Assembly (NCBI RefSeq): GCF_037154075.1
Contig: NZ_JBANRJ010000001.1
Coordinates: forward strand, 1,669,501-1,733,500
Reading direction: 5' to 3'
Origin: Sphingobium aromaticiconvertens
Lineage (GTDB): Bacteria > Pseudomonadota > Alphaproteobacteria > Sphingomonadales > Sphingomonadaceae
Length of the DNA: 64,000 nucleotides
Part shown: positions 45,122 to 53,621 of the stretch, one piece after another
How the letters are laid out: each line of letters starts with the position of its first letter
Position numbering within the stretch: position 1 is the stretch's first letter
Position numbers and translations under genes: made by a program
The notes under the pieces: generated by a model
The model's input: only the letters and a program-made list of their open reading frames with translations
What the model was told of the DNA's origin: nothing
Databases searched by the model: none

Positions 45122-46825
45122 ATGGCAATCATGGATACCCGCGCTAATGCCGTCAAAATTATAGATGATTGGCTTCGGGTCGCCTTCCCAGAGGCGGCCC
45201 GAGCTAATACTTGGCAGCTTGATAGGAGCGGCTTGAGCTCGGCATTCACAGGCTGGTGCCTACGCCTGAGGCAGGACGTATCGCTGCTCATCGCAGTGGA
45301 TCAGCTCTTCCCTTACACGAAGCCGGTTGCTGCTTTCTTCGGGCCTGGTGCACCGAAAGACGGTCCCCATATTGAGGACGACGGGCGCCTGTGCTTGGTT
45401 ACGTCCGAGACGACAACGGACAGTCTCGATCCAGCAGGAGTAGTGGCGCATTTTCTGGACAAAGCGTCTAATTTGTTAGGCGCCTTAGACCGCGGTGAGC
45501 TACGAGAGGACTACGTCGTTGATTTCGAGGCCTATTGGTCCCGCAGCAGCACAACAGGTCAATCAGTTCAGACACTTTTCGATATCGCACCACCTACACG
45601 ATCTCTGTTCCTGGGGACCTACGGCAGTCAGCGAATTGTCTCGGACGATGAAGAACGACTGCGTCGTTGGATCCAACATAGGGTAGGGGTGGACTACAAG
45701 AGAGACTTTGATCGCTCGCTCTTTTTGTGGATGGATAGCCTTCCTGAGCCGTCCGCTTACCCAAAATCGTATCCGGATTTGCGCACTCTGTTCGATAAGG
45801 CCAATCAGGCCTCGACGTTAGATGGGGTGAAACCGATCAATGGTTCGGATAGTGTAGTGGTTTTAGGTGGTCCGTCCTCACTAGGACGCACCGCTGGTGG
45901 TGCCATCATCCTGTCGTCTGGTGAAAAGCGCCGAGAGTACAAAGGTTTCCGGCCCGGTAAGGCACCCGCCGCGACCCTTCGATCCGGGCTGAAGTTTAAT
46001 CTTGCGTCCATCAGACGAGTTGACGCGGCTAGTTCTAGGATCCCGTTGCCGCAACTAATCGACGCAGATTTCGCACATATTGCGATAATTGGATGTGGGT
46101 CTCTAGGTGCAGGGGCAGCAAGATTGTTAGCGCAGCAGGGCGTCAAGAAATTTAGTTTATTTGACTCAGATACGCTCGGTTGGGAGAACATCGGTCGACA
46201 CGAACTCGGGGCCAGAAACATTGGTGCCAACAAGGCTGATGCTCTCAAAGCGAAGCTGCTCGCCGACTTACCCGACATCGTAAATATAGCTAGCTACGGT
46301 ACAGACTGGCGACGCGTTATTGCCAACGATCGATCGGTATTCGAGAGTGTCTCGGTGATTATAAGCGCAACCGGCGATTGGGGGTCCAACGCTGCATTGA
46401 GCGACTTGCAGTCCGCTGGGCTCTTGGAGATTCCGGTGATTTACACTTGGCTGGAGCGAAATGCGATCGCAGCCCATGTTGTTGCATTACAAGGACCAAA
46501 GGTAAGCCTTCGCAGCGGTTTTGATAACACCGGTAGGCCACTCACAGCCGCCGCGTCTTGGTGGTCGGAGGATTTAGACCCTCGCTGCGGAGGCGCTGCA
46601 TCACCTTACGGCGCCATTGATCTTGCAGCCGGGCAAAGTCTTGCCGCTCGGGCGGCGCTCGATATCGCATCAGGGAGTGCCGTTGCCCCGGTATGGCGGG
46701 TATGGGTTGGGCTTTCCTCCGACCTTGAACAAGGCGGGGGCTTTTGGTCAGCTGCTTTTAAGTCTGTCGTCGGCGATCCTGCCGAGGGTGGGAAGACGAT
46801 GGCCGGCCAATGGCGAACGGAGTGA
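45122..46825 (+). CDS. cap2: CBASS Cap2 E1-E2 fusion
   Basis: The 567-residue protein fuses an E2-like domain and an E1 (ThiF) domain. The N-terminal E2 has its candidate active Cys at residue 91 (DDGRLCLV). The E1 domain begins at GCGSLGAGAARLL (Gly324, ATP loop), with FDSDTLGWENIGRH, and its candidate catalytic Cys is at about 489 (LDPRCGG). Cap2 attaches the CD-NTase C-terminus to a target and primes its activity. The start lies directly after the preceding stop, so the two are co-translated. Confidence 0.92.
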   Translation: MAIMDTRANAVKIIDDWLRVAFPEAARANTWQLDRSGLSSAFTGWCLRLRQDVSLLIAVDQLFPYTKPVAAFFGPGAPKDGPHIEDDGRLCLVTSETTTDSLDPAGVVAHFLDKASNLLGALDRGELREDYVVDFEAYWSRSSTTGQSVQTLFDIAPPTRSLFLGTYGSQRIVSDDEERLRRWIQHRVGVDYKRDFDRSLFLWMDSLPEPSAYPKSYPDLRTLFDKANQASTLDGVKPINGSDSVVVLGGPSSLGRTAGGAIILSSGEKRREYKGFRPGKAPAATLRSGLKFNLASIRRVDAASSRIPLPQLIDADFAHIAIIGCGSLGAGAARLLAQQGVKKFSLFDSDTLGWENIGRHELGARNIGANKADALKAKLLADLPDIVNIASYGTDWRRVIANDRSVFESVSVIISATGDWGSNAALSDLQSAGLLEIPVIYTWLERNAIAAHVVALQGPKVSLRSGFDNTGRPLTAAASWWSEDLDPRCGGAASPYGAIDLAAGQSLAARAALDIASGSAVAPVWRVWVGLSSDLEQGGGFWSAAFKSVVGDPAEGGKTMAGQWRTE

Positions 46826-46829
46826 GACA

Positions 46830-47336
46830 GTGGAAGCCCTTGCACAGGTAGTTACCTACGAAGGTCCAGGCGGCCTTGTCATACATATCGAGCAGCCTGC
46901 GCTCGCGCATCTTTATCGCAATGCTCAACATAAATGCTGGTCCCGCGAGGCCGGCGGCCAGCTATTCGCTTCCATTAAGCATAATCGTTGGGTTGTTACG
47001 AAAGCGACTGGTCCCCGTACTACCGACTTTCGCTCACGATTTGGTTTTCGTCCCGACCGGAAAGCAGAAAGGGCGGAAATTTTGGCACTTTTTCAGGAAG
47101 GCCTGCATTACGTGGGTGATTGGCATACTCACCCTCAAAACGTCCCGTCGCCATCGCATACAGATATCCGTAACATCACCGAGACCGTTCAAGCGTCTGA
47201 ACACTCGCTATCGGGATTTTTATTGGCTATCGTTGGCCGCTTACCAGCGCCCGACGGCCTGTGGCTTTCTTTCCATGATGTCCGTGGTGGCTATGCTAAA
47301 TGTCCCCTGCGTTGCAATCTTTCGAGTGAAAACTAG
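46830..47336 (+). CDS. cap3: CBASS Cap3 JAMM peptidase
   Basis: The 168-residue protein is a JAB/MPN metalloprotease. The zinc signature is HTHP, seven residues, then Ser-x-x-Asp (GDWHTHPQNVPSPSHTD), with the catalytic Glu in SREAGGQL. Cap3 reverses the conjugation made by Cap2. The start is a GTG at 46830, four bases past the cap2 stop. This completes a type II CBASS set. Confidence 0.92.
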   Translation: MEALAQVVTYEGPGGLVIHIEQPALAHLYRNAQHKCWSREAGGQLFASIKHNRWVVTKATGPRTTDFRSRFGFRPDRKAERAEILALFQEGLHYVGDWHTHPQNVPSPSHTDIRNITETVQASEHSLSGFLLAIVGRLPAPDGLWLSFHDVRGGYAKCPLRCNLSSEN

Positions 47337-47722
47337 ATATGCTGTCGTGGGGCCGAAACGTAGATCAGGATCGGTCCTGCAGGAATGAGCAGGCAGAGCT
47401 CCGGGAAGCGGATAAACCGTCTCACGACGTTCATCGGCTATGTACCTCCGCCAAACATCGCCTCAAGATCGGCAATGGTGATGATTCATTTCCTCGCATT
47501 AAAGCTGCCCGCCAAACTTCGCTGGGTGGGTCGATAGCCCGATCGTATACGGCGCGGACTTGCAAATCATCTGCGCGGGCGGAGGTGATCACACGACCGG
47601 CGTTAGTCGTTAAACGCCAAGGCCTGTCATTGAGAAAGCTAAAATGAAGGTTCAAAACTGTCGCGCAACGAAATGTTTGGTTGTTCGACGACCTAGGGGG
47701 CGGCGGGATAAAGGAGGGGGCT
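47337..47722. other. Interval without a supported gene
   Basis: Nearly 390 bases after cap3. A plus-strand frame (47339-47647) and a minus-strand frame ending at 47431 are open but neither shows a recognisable motif or a good ribosome site. I see no reliable gene. Confidence 0.5.
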
Positions 47723-47953
47723 GTGAAGGAACCGAAAGCATTTAATGTACATTTTCGCTGTGAAGACCGTGAACTGGCTTTGGAGTGGTTAAAAAAATTT
47801 CCCCCTATAGGTGCCTGTGCATACGGCGACCTTCGAAAAATTGGTAATATAGAATTTGAGAAATACATGTTTGTCGTGCAATTTACAAACGAAGACGATG
47901 CTCGATCTATGCGAGGGCATTTTTATCCAAGCACAGGACAGCATAATAATTAA
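47723..47953 (+). CDS. Small hypothetical protein
   Basis: A 76-residue protein from a GTG at 47723. AAGGAGGGGG at 47711-47720 precedes it, an exceptionally strong ribosome site. The product is mixed alpha/beta (FNVHFRCEDRELALEWLKKF and KYMFVVQFTNEDDARS), resembling a ferredoxin-like small fold. I cannot name it. It lies downstream of CBASS and has unusually A/T-rich codons, consistent with recent acquisition. Confidence 0.62.
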   Translation: MKEPKAFNVHFRCEDRELALEWLKKFPPIGACAYGDLRKIGNIEFEKYMFVVQFTNEDDARSMRGHFYPSTGQHNN

Positions 47954-47965
47954 TTTAATTATTAT
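47943..47965 (+). repeat. A/T-only inverted repeat
   Basis: ATAATAATTA (47943-47952) pairs perfectly with TAATTATTAT (47956-47965) over a three-base loop, overlapping the stop of the small hypothetical gene. A 23-base stretch with no G or C is striking in this GC-rich region. It may act as a terminator or a DNA-bending site. Confidence 0.6.
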
Positions 47966-48074
47966 GATATAACTACATAGGCAGTCACTTAATAACCGCA
48001 TCCCCAAATCTGTGATCGAGGCACCTGCCCACTTCCGGCCAATGTGCGACAAGCAGGCATCTCCGACGGGGCAG

Positions 48075-48407
48075 CTACGCGACCGCCTGTAATCCCTTGC
48101 GTTGGATGATGGACAGAAGGCGCAGTGCAGGCCCGCCGGGCCGCTTCACGCCGCGCTCCCAATCCGATACAAGATTGCGCGAGACGTTGAGATAAGCCGC
48201 GAACACCGGCTGCGAGACATGCTCGCGCTCGCGGATCGCCCGGATTTCATCGCCTGCCAGCGCGGGAGCAGGGGCAAGGCACGTTTCATTGAATGTACGC
48301 AGCGTCGCCCGCGACACCACGCCCGCGTCGTGGGCGTCGCTCATCATTTCATGGATCGCGCCCGCAATCTCGCTGCGATAGCCCTTATCCTTCATCACAG
48401 TTCCCAT
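48075..48407 (-). CDS. Antitoxin, HTH (Xre/NadS-like)
   Basis: The protein of 106-110 residues ends in a Cro/C1-type helix-turn-helix (VSQPVFAAYLNVSRNLVSDWERGVKRP), and its N-terminal half would bind the toxin. The start may be GTG/ATG at 48407 or ATG at 48395. It overlaps the toxin gene by 11-23 bases and follows it, the toxin-first order of HigBA-like modules. Confidence 0.82.
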   Translation of the reverse strand: MGTVMKDKGYRSEIAGAIHEMMSDAHDAGVVSRATLRTFNETCLAPAPALAGDEIRAIREREHVSQPVFAAYLNVSRNLVSDWERGVKRPGGPALRLLSIIQRKGLQAVA

Positions 48408-48810
48408 CGTCTATCTCCACCAGAGTTCCTGACGCCACCAGTCGGTCCAATTCCCCGGCGTTCCATTCCAGCGCCTCGGTCGCCGCGTTGCGGAGCAAGC
48501 CCAGGTCCGCCTTTGATATGTTCGCCTGCGCACTCTTGGCGAACCCAAAAGCGAATATCGCCTTGTCACCCTGCCGGAACAGGATCAACGTACGATAGCC
48601 GCCCGACTTGCCTTGCCCGGTGCGCGCGACCCGTTGCTTGATGACACCGCCGCCAAGATCGGCATCCACCAAGCCGCTTTCTGCGCGCTGCACGGCTTCA
48701 CGAAGCGAGGCATCGGCAATCCGCTCTTTTCGCGCGAAGCGCTCGAACCAACCATTTTTGAAGATGCGCGCGATGGCGGTTCTCCTGCTCTCTGTGGTTA
48801 TATATAACAC
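48385..48810 (-). CDS. RelE/ParE-type toxin (HigB-like)
   Basis: The protein of about 130-141 residues resembles the RelE/HigB superfamily (IARIFKNGWFERFARKE, GGYRTLILFRQGDKAIFAFGFAKS). These are mRNA interferases blocked by the partner antitoxin. The annotated start is a GTG at 48810. However AGGAG lies about 25 bases inside, just before the ATC of AIARIF, so the true start could be later and unconventional. A palindromic operator-like sequence covers the GTG region. Confidence 0.8.
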   Translation of the reverse strand: MLYITTESRRTAIARIFKNGWFERFARKERIADASLREAVQRAESGLVDADLGGGVIKQRVARTGQGKSGGYRTLILFRQGDKAIFAFGFAKSAQANISKADLGLLRNAATEALEWNAGELDRLVASGTLVEIDDGNCDEG

Positions 48811-48820
48811 TTAGCGTTAT
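48797..48820. promoter_or_regulatory. Palindromic operator of the toxin-antitoxin operon
   Basis: GTTATATATAAC (48797-48808) is a perfect 12-base palindrome. ATAAC (48804-48808) and GTTAT (48816-48820) form a second inverted repeat seven bases apart. They lie at the toxin start, where an Xre-type antitoxin normally represses its own promoter. Confidence 0.6.
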
Positions 48821-49234
48821 ATTTCAACATGGATTGGAAGGAACGATACGACATCGGCCTTCTTGACAGCGCATAGGCTGCGGGCGAGCATGAGTTTGCT
48901 TCATGACGCTGCCGAGGGTGGTCCTTTCAAAGGAGCCTTCAATGAACGACTCGACCTAACGCCTGCTGGCTGTCCCCCGAACCGGGGCAGATGCGAAGGC
49001 TTGGCATGAAATTTTGGTACAGGCTGGGAAAAAATCTTCCCTGATTGTCATCAGTGAGAAGCCTACGCCAAATTCCGCCGTCTTCCGCCGTTGACCGCCA
49101 ACTGCCGCCAGCGTTCACCGACCCGTGAAAGCGTAGCTGCCAGCCCGCCCGGAACACTCTTGTCCGGGACGGCAAGGCATCCAATGCTCGTGGTCGGGGG
49201 CGCGTGCAACATCCTGATTTGAAGAGACTGCCCC
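48821..49234. other. Interval without a supported gene
   Basis: About 410 bases between the toxin gene and the AlpA-like gene. TTCCGCCGT occurs twice in tandem at 49073-49081 and 49083-49091, and once more near the right att site at 50852-50860. Open frames on the minus strand (for example 48939-49184) show no protein-like pattern. Confidence 0.5.
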
Positions 49235-49438
49235 ATGACCAACAGTGATCGTATCATACGCCTGAAAACCGTCCTCGCCCGCACAGGGCTTTCCCGCACG
49301 ACGCTTTATCGCAAGATGGGCGAAGGCACTTTCCCGCGCCAAGTGAAGATCAGCGTCCATGGCGCTGGCTGGCGCGAGTCCGCCATCAACCGCTGGATTG
49401 CCGATCCGGTAAGCTATCGGGAAGAGTTGGGCGTTTGA
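49235..49438 (+). CDS. AlpA-family transcriptional regulator/excisionase-like
   Basis: This is a 67-residue MerR-like winged-helix protein: RIIRLKTVLARTGLSRTTLYRKMGEGTFPRQVKI, with the AlpA hallmark GWRESAINRWI. AlpA proteins activate excision or integrase genes of P4-like elements. It is convergent with the integrase and is a good candidate for the recombination directionality factor. Confidence 0.88.
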   Translation: MTNSDRIIRLKTVLARTGLSRTTLYRKMGEGTFPRQVKISVHGAGWRESAINRWIADPVSYREELGV

Positions 49439-49497
49439 TCTTGTTGCCGTGCCCCACCTGTTGGAGGGATGGGCACGGCAACATCGACGGCTTGCGA

Positions 49498-50733
49498 TCA
49501 GGCGGCTTGGCTCTTCGCCTTACCGAACTTGCCGGTTACGACCTTCTGCCCGTCCCGCAGGAAGTCGAGATGGTCGGACCAGTGCTGCATCATGCGGACC
49601 CGCTCGTTCCAATATTCGCCTCGCGTGTATGCGCGACGCACGGCGTTGTTGTCGCAATGGGCAAGCTGCCGCTCGATCGCGTCGGGATGCCATAGTCCCA
49701 TTTCGTTGAGCAGTGTCGCCGCCATCGCCCGGAAGCCGTGGCCGGTCATTTCGTCCTGTGCGAAGCCCATACGCCGCAAGCCGGCGTTGATGGTGTTCTC
49801 CGACATGGGCCGCTCTACCGAGCGGAGCGACGGGAACAAGTAGCGGCTATAGTCGGCATCATGTTCGATGGTGCCAAGGATCGCCAATGCCTGCCGGGAG
49901 AGGGGAATGGTATGGGCGCGGCGCATCTTCGTCTTGTGCGCCGGGACCGTCCACAGCGCTTTGTCGAAATCGAAGTCGGCCCATTCGGCATTGCGTAGCT
50001 CGCCGGGGCGCACGAACACGTGCGGGAGCAGTTGCAGCGCCGCTTTGGTGTTTGCAAAGCCCTCGAACGCCTCAATGGCGCGCAACAGTCCGCCCGCATT
50101 ATCCGCGTTGGTGATCGCGGCGCGGTGGACGGGCTTAGGCGCGATCAGCGCTCCGCGAAGGTCCGCTGCCACGTCACGCTCCGCGCGCGCCGTGGCGATG
50201 GCATAGCGGAATATCTGGCTGCATGTGCTGCGCAGGCGCTTGGCCGTCTCGTAGCGGCCCTTGCCCTCCATTTTGCGCAGCATGGTCAAGACCTCCTGCG
50301 CGGTGATGGCGGTGACAGGGCGCTTGCCAAGCGACGCATTGATAAAGGTCAGCAGCCAGCGCAGCTTCTTCATCGTGACGGCAGAGCGGCCTTCGCGTTC
50401 GACTTTCACCAGCCATTCGTCGGCAACCGCCTTGAAGCTGTTGGACGCAGCCACCGTCGCGGCGATCCGATCCAGCTTGATCTTCTCGGCGGGATCATTC
50501 CCCTTTGCCAGCACCTTGCGGGCGGCGTCGCGCTGCTCGCGGGCGTCGGCAAGGCCGATGTCGGGATAAATTCCAAAGGCCAACGTCTTTTGCTTGCCAA
50601 GGTGGCGATAGTTCATCCGCCAGTAGCGCCGACCATTGGGTGCGACATAGAGGAAAAGGCCATCGCTATCGGTGAGTTTATAGGGCTTGGCTTTGCCCTT
50701 GGCATTTTTGATCGCAGCGGCGGTGAGCGCCAT
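49498..50733 (-). CDS. int: Tyrosine recombinase (P4-type integrase)
   Basis: The 411-residue integrase has an N-terminal arm-binding domain of the DUF4102 type (KGKAKPYKLTDSDGLFLYVAPNGRRYW). A core-binding region follows, then a catalytic domain with Arg in FVRPGELRNAEW, HGFRAMAATLLN and LAHCDNNAVRRAYTR with the nucleophile Tyr. Enzymes of this type usually insert at tRNA ends; here the element lies in a protein gene. The gene starts 170 bases from the right att core and reads inward. The start ATG is preceded by GGAGATACC. Confidence 0.95.
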   Translation of the reverse strand: MALTAAAIKNAKGKAKPYKLTDSDGLFLYVAPNGRRYWRMNYRHLGKQKTLAFGIYPDIGLADAREQRDAARKVLAKGNDPAEKIKLDRIAATVAASNSFKAVADEWLVKVEREGRSAVTMKKLRWLLTFINASLGKRPVTAITAQEVLTMLRKMEGKGRYETAKRLRSTCSQIFRYAIATARAERDVAADLRGALIAPKPVHRAAITNADNAGGLLRAIEAFEGFANTKAALQLLPHVFVRPGELRNAEWADFDFDKALWTVPAHKTKMRRAHTIPLSRQALAILGTIEHDADYSRYLFPSLRSVERPMSENTINAGLRRMGFAQDEMTGHGFRAMAATLLNEMGLWHPDAIERQLAHCDNNAVRRAYTRGEYWNERVRMMQHWSDHLDFLRDGQKVVTGKFGKAKSQAA

Positions 50734-50784
50734 GATGGTATCTCCTTTTCGAGGAGGGGCGCGCTACCATCAGATATACCATCA
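50733..50784. repeat. Putative integrase arm sites, right end
   Basis: TACCATCA occurs at 50765-50772 and 50777-50784 (four bases apart) and inverted at 50733-50740 over the integrase start. A variant TACCATGA lies at 50832-50839. A matching tandem pair lies inside the left end. An ATACCA/TGGTAT inverted repeat overlaps. Confidence 0.5.
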
Positions 50785-50828
50785 AGTTGCTGGTATCCGG
50801 TGGTCCGAGACCGCTCCGTATGGGATAC

Positions 50829-52679
50829 CTATACCATGAAAAACCGCAGAATTCCGCCGTTTCCGGCACATTCTGATACTCTCTGGGAGAGTATTTTGGT
50901 GACCCCTTCGGGCATCGCATCGCGCGCGTTGATGCACAGGTTCAATATGGCGTTTTCCAACTGGTTGGCATCCACCAGCGCCGGCCAAAGACCAGCGGCA
51001 GCAACCGTTTCCACGGCGATGGACGGGCCGACGGTCCGCTGGATCAACTCGACCAGTTCGGTCATCAGTCGGTTGACGACCAGCGGCTTGGGCGACAACG
51101 TCTGGCGTCGGGAAAAGGCCAGTAATCGGTGGGTCAGGGCCGCTGCGCGCCGTGTCGCGCCCTGACCTGCGGCCAGATATTTCTCGACATCGCGCCCCCG
51201 TCCCTGGCTCAATCGCACGCCGATCATTTCGAAAGCGCCCGAAATGCCCGCCAGAAGATTGTTGAAATCATGGGCAAGACCGCCGGTCAATTGGCCCACC
51301 GCCTCCATCTTCTGCGCCTGACGCAATGCATCTTCGGCCGTCGCCAATTGGGCCTGCTCACGCAATCGATTGGTCACATCATAGACGAATTGATAGGCGC
51401 CTATCGCCTGCCCTTCTGCATCGCGCAACAGATTGAAATGCATCTCATAATGCTGGCGATCCTCATCGCCGTCGCCGAACTGGCCGACTTCGACAAATTC
51501 CTCGCCACCCAGCGCACGCTCCCACAAAGGCTTGATCTGGGAGAGATTTTCGGGCTGATCCGCCATCAGGTCCAGCATATTGTCACCGACCTTGGGCCGC
51601 ACGCCAAAGAGGCGTGCATAGGTGTCGGCCGACGCCTCGTTGATCGCCAGCCAACGCCAGTCGCTTGCGACTACCTGCACCAGCGCGCCGGTGCCTTCTA
51701 CCGTATCGGCCAGAACCTTGCGCTCGGCCAGCGCCGTGGCCACGCGCACCTCCAGCGTCTCGTTCAACTGTTGCAGCGCCAGTTCCGCCTGTCGCCGCGC
51801 GGTGATGTCCTGAAACAGCACCGCCACCTGGTTCAATTCGGGCGGTTCGATGCGAAAGGCCGACAGCGACAGGAAGCGCCCGGTCTGTTCCAGTTCGCGT
51901 TCGAACCGGATCGGCACGCCACTTTCCAGCACCCCGCCATAGCGCGCGACCCAATCATTGGCCTCGTCGCCGACCATCTCGCGCAGTTTCTGACCGACGA
52001 CATTGGGAATGCCCGCATTGACAGCATAGGCGGGATTGGCTTCGATATGCACATAGTCGCTCAGCGGACCATGCGGGCTGTCCATGAATTCGATGATGCA
52101 GAAGCCCTCATCCATCGCTTCGAACAGGGTGCGGTAGCGTTCATCGCGCTCGCCGCGTTGGCGGATGGTGAGTTGCAGGTCGAGTTGGGCCATGACCTGG
52201 CTCGCCAGTACCTTGAGGGCACGCTGCTGTACTTCGCCCAATATCCTTGGTTCCACATCGAGGACGCACAATGTCCCGATCGGCAGCCCTTCACGCGTCT
52301 TGAGCAGGGCGCCCGCGTAAAAGCGCAGATGAGGGTCGCTTGTGACAAGCGGATTGCAGGCAAAGCGGGCATCGGTGGTCGCATCGGGGACCAGCAAAAA
52401 TTCATCTTCCAGTATCGCCTTGGCGCAAAAGGATGTTGCCAGCGGGGTTTCTCGCACGCCAAGGCCGGTTTCCGCTTTGAAAAACTGCCGATCCGTATCG
52501 ATCAGGTTGACCACGCCGATCGGTGTGCCGCACAGGTCGGCGGCCAATTGTGCAATCTCGTCGAAGGCGCGTTCCTTCGGCGTATCCAATATCTGATAGT
52601 GACGCAGCGCCTCAATCCGGCGCTTCTCCCATGTCGGCTGCTCTTTACCGTTCATGCCGATTGATGTCTGCTCTGTCAT
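50829..52679 (-). pseudogene. 5' part of a split hybrid histidine kinase
   Basis: The first 592 codons encode the sensory and dimerisation half of the kinase. There is a GAF domain (residues about 25-160), two PAS-like regions (165-300 and 320-450), and the HisKA helix with the phospho-His in GGLAHDFNNLLAGISG. The N-box AILNLCINARDAMPEG follows. After Gly592 the frame continues 24 codons into element DNA (VTKILSQRVSECAGNG and on) and stops. The nucleotide-binding G-boxes and receiver domain lie 19 kb away at 30862-31602. The product is probably unable to phosphorylate. Confidence 0.93.
50903..50914 (+). repeat. attR core (right direct repeat)
   Basis: This is an exact copy of the left CCCCTTCGGGCA. 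It falls in the codons for PEG of the kinase. Flanks differ outside the repeat, marking the element edge at the right. Confidence 0.88.
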
Positions 52680-52770
52680 GCTGCCTTGGTCATTTGATGT
52701 GGCTGCGTATATTTCCGCCGCATCAGATAACGCCTAACAAGGCGATCGGATGCATTGACAGTTCAGGCTG

Positions 52771-53616
52771 TCATGCTGCGCCCATGATCCGCGCTACGTT
52801 TACAAATTCCTCAACGCTCAGGGTTTCCGCGCGGCGCTGCGCGTCGATCCCAGCGGCTTCCAGGGCTGGCAGCGCGCCGGGCAGGCCCTTCAGGCTTTGG
52901 CGCAGCATCTTGCGCCGCTGGCCAAAGGCCGCGGCAGTCAGCCGTTCCAGAATTTTGAGCGACACGTCATCAGGGGCGGTTGTCGGTTCGATATGCACGA
53001 CCGCCGACATCACCTTGGGCGGCGGGGTGAAGGCGCTACGATGCACCTTCATCGCGATCCGGGCGGTGCTGCGCCACTGCGACAGCACGGCCAGGCGACC
53101 ATAATGGTTGGTGTTGGGCGCTGCGACAATTCGTTCCGCCACCTCCATCTGGAACATGAGCGTGAGGGAGGACCACCAGGGTAGCGGCTCCCACGGCGCC
53201 GAAAGCCAGCCGATAAGCAGCGCGGTGCCGACATTATAGGGCAGGTTGGCGACAATATGGGCGCCGTCTCCGGCCAATGCCCGCGCATCGACTGCCATCG
53301 CGTCATCCGACACGATCTGTAATTGCGCTGGAAAGGCGGCATTCAGTTCTGCCAGCGCAGGCAGGCATCGCCGGTCGCGCTCCACGGCCGTCAACTGTGC
53401 GCCCGCCCGCAATAGCGCCCGTGTCAGGCCGCCGGGGCCGGGACCGACTTCATAGGCCGGCTTATCCTCCAGCGATCCCGGAATGGCGGCAATCCGGTCA
53501 AGCAACTGCTCGTCCAACAGGAAATTCTGCCCTAGAGCTTTGCTTGCCTGTAACCCGTGCGTGGCGATCACCTCGCGCAGCGGTGGCAGCGGGGTTGTGG
53601 GCGTCCGAACGGGCAT
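52771..53616 (-). CDS. rsmA: 16S rRNA (adenine1518/1519-N6)-dimethyltransferase
   Basis: RsmA (KsgA) dimethylates two adjacent adenines in helix 45 of 16S rRNA late in 30S assembly. The 281-residue protein has [16 protein letters not shown], the SAM motif [14 protein letters not shown], and the catalytic [11 protein letters not shown] motif. The C-terminal domain ends [10 protein letters not shown]. It is the last gene of lptD-surA-pdxA-rsmA, five bases after pdxA. Confidence 0.97.
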   Translation of the reverse strand: MPVRTPTTPLPPLREVIATHGLQASKALGQNFLLDEQLLDRIAAIPGSLEDKPAYEVGPGPGGLTRALLRAGAQLTAVERDRRCLPALAELNAAFPAQLQIVSDDAMAVDARALAGDGAHIVANLPYNVGTALLIGWLSAPWEPLPWWSSLTLMFQMEVAERIVAAPNTNHYGRLAVLSQWRSTARIAMKVHRSAFTPPPKVMSAVVHIEPTTAPDDVSLKILERLTAAAFGQRRKMLRQSLKGLPGALPALEAAGIDAQRRAETLSVEEFVNVARIMGAA

Positions 53617-53621
53617 CAGGT

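Larger units (their letters stand above)
31590..50914. mobile_element. 19.3-kb integrative and mobilizable element inserted in a histidine kinase gene
   Basis: The element is bounded by a 12-bp direct repeat (plus strand CCCCTTCGGGCA at 31590-31601 and 50903-50914). It divides a continuous kinase reading frame; joining the two parts at the repeat restores an 834-residue protein. It carries an integrase gene next to the right end and an AlpA-like regulator. The mobilization genes traA, traC, traD and a predicted oriT lie inside. Cargo is a Type IIG-like restriction enzyme, a type II CBASS operon, a HEPN/STN cassette and a toxin-antitoxin pair. No type IV secretion or coupling-protein genes are present, so it is mobilizable, not self-transmissible. 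Several stretches (restriction gene, CBASS) look less GC-rich than the flanks. Confidence 0.93.

Noticed and set aside
47431..47868. Minus-strand gene after cap3
   Set aside because: The frame overlaps a better-supported plus-strand small gene with a strong ribosome site and shows no domain.
49073..50860. TTCCGCCGT repeats as integrase arm sites
   Set aside because: Three copies were noted (49073, 49083, 50852), but none at the left end, and GC-rich 9-mers of this kind are common here. TACCATCA fits better.
31590..50914. Prophage interpretation of the inserted element
   Set aside because: No capsid, portal, terminase, tail or lysis genes; instead a relaxase, TraC, TraD and oriT are present.
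31590..50914. Integration next to a tRNA gene
   Set aside because: No tRNA-like cloverleaf was seen at either boundary; the repeat lies within a kinase reading frame.
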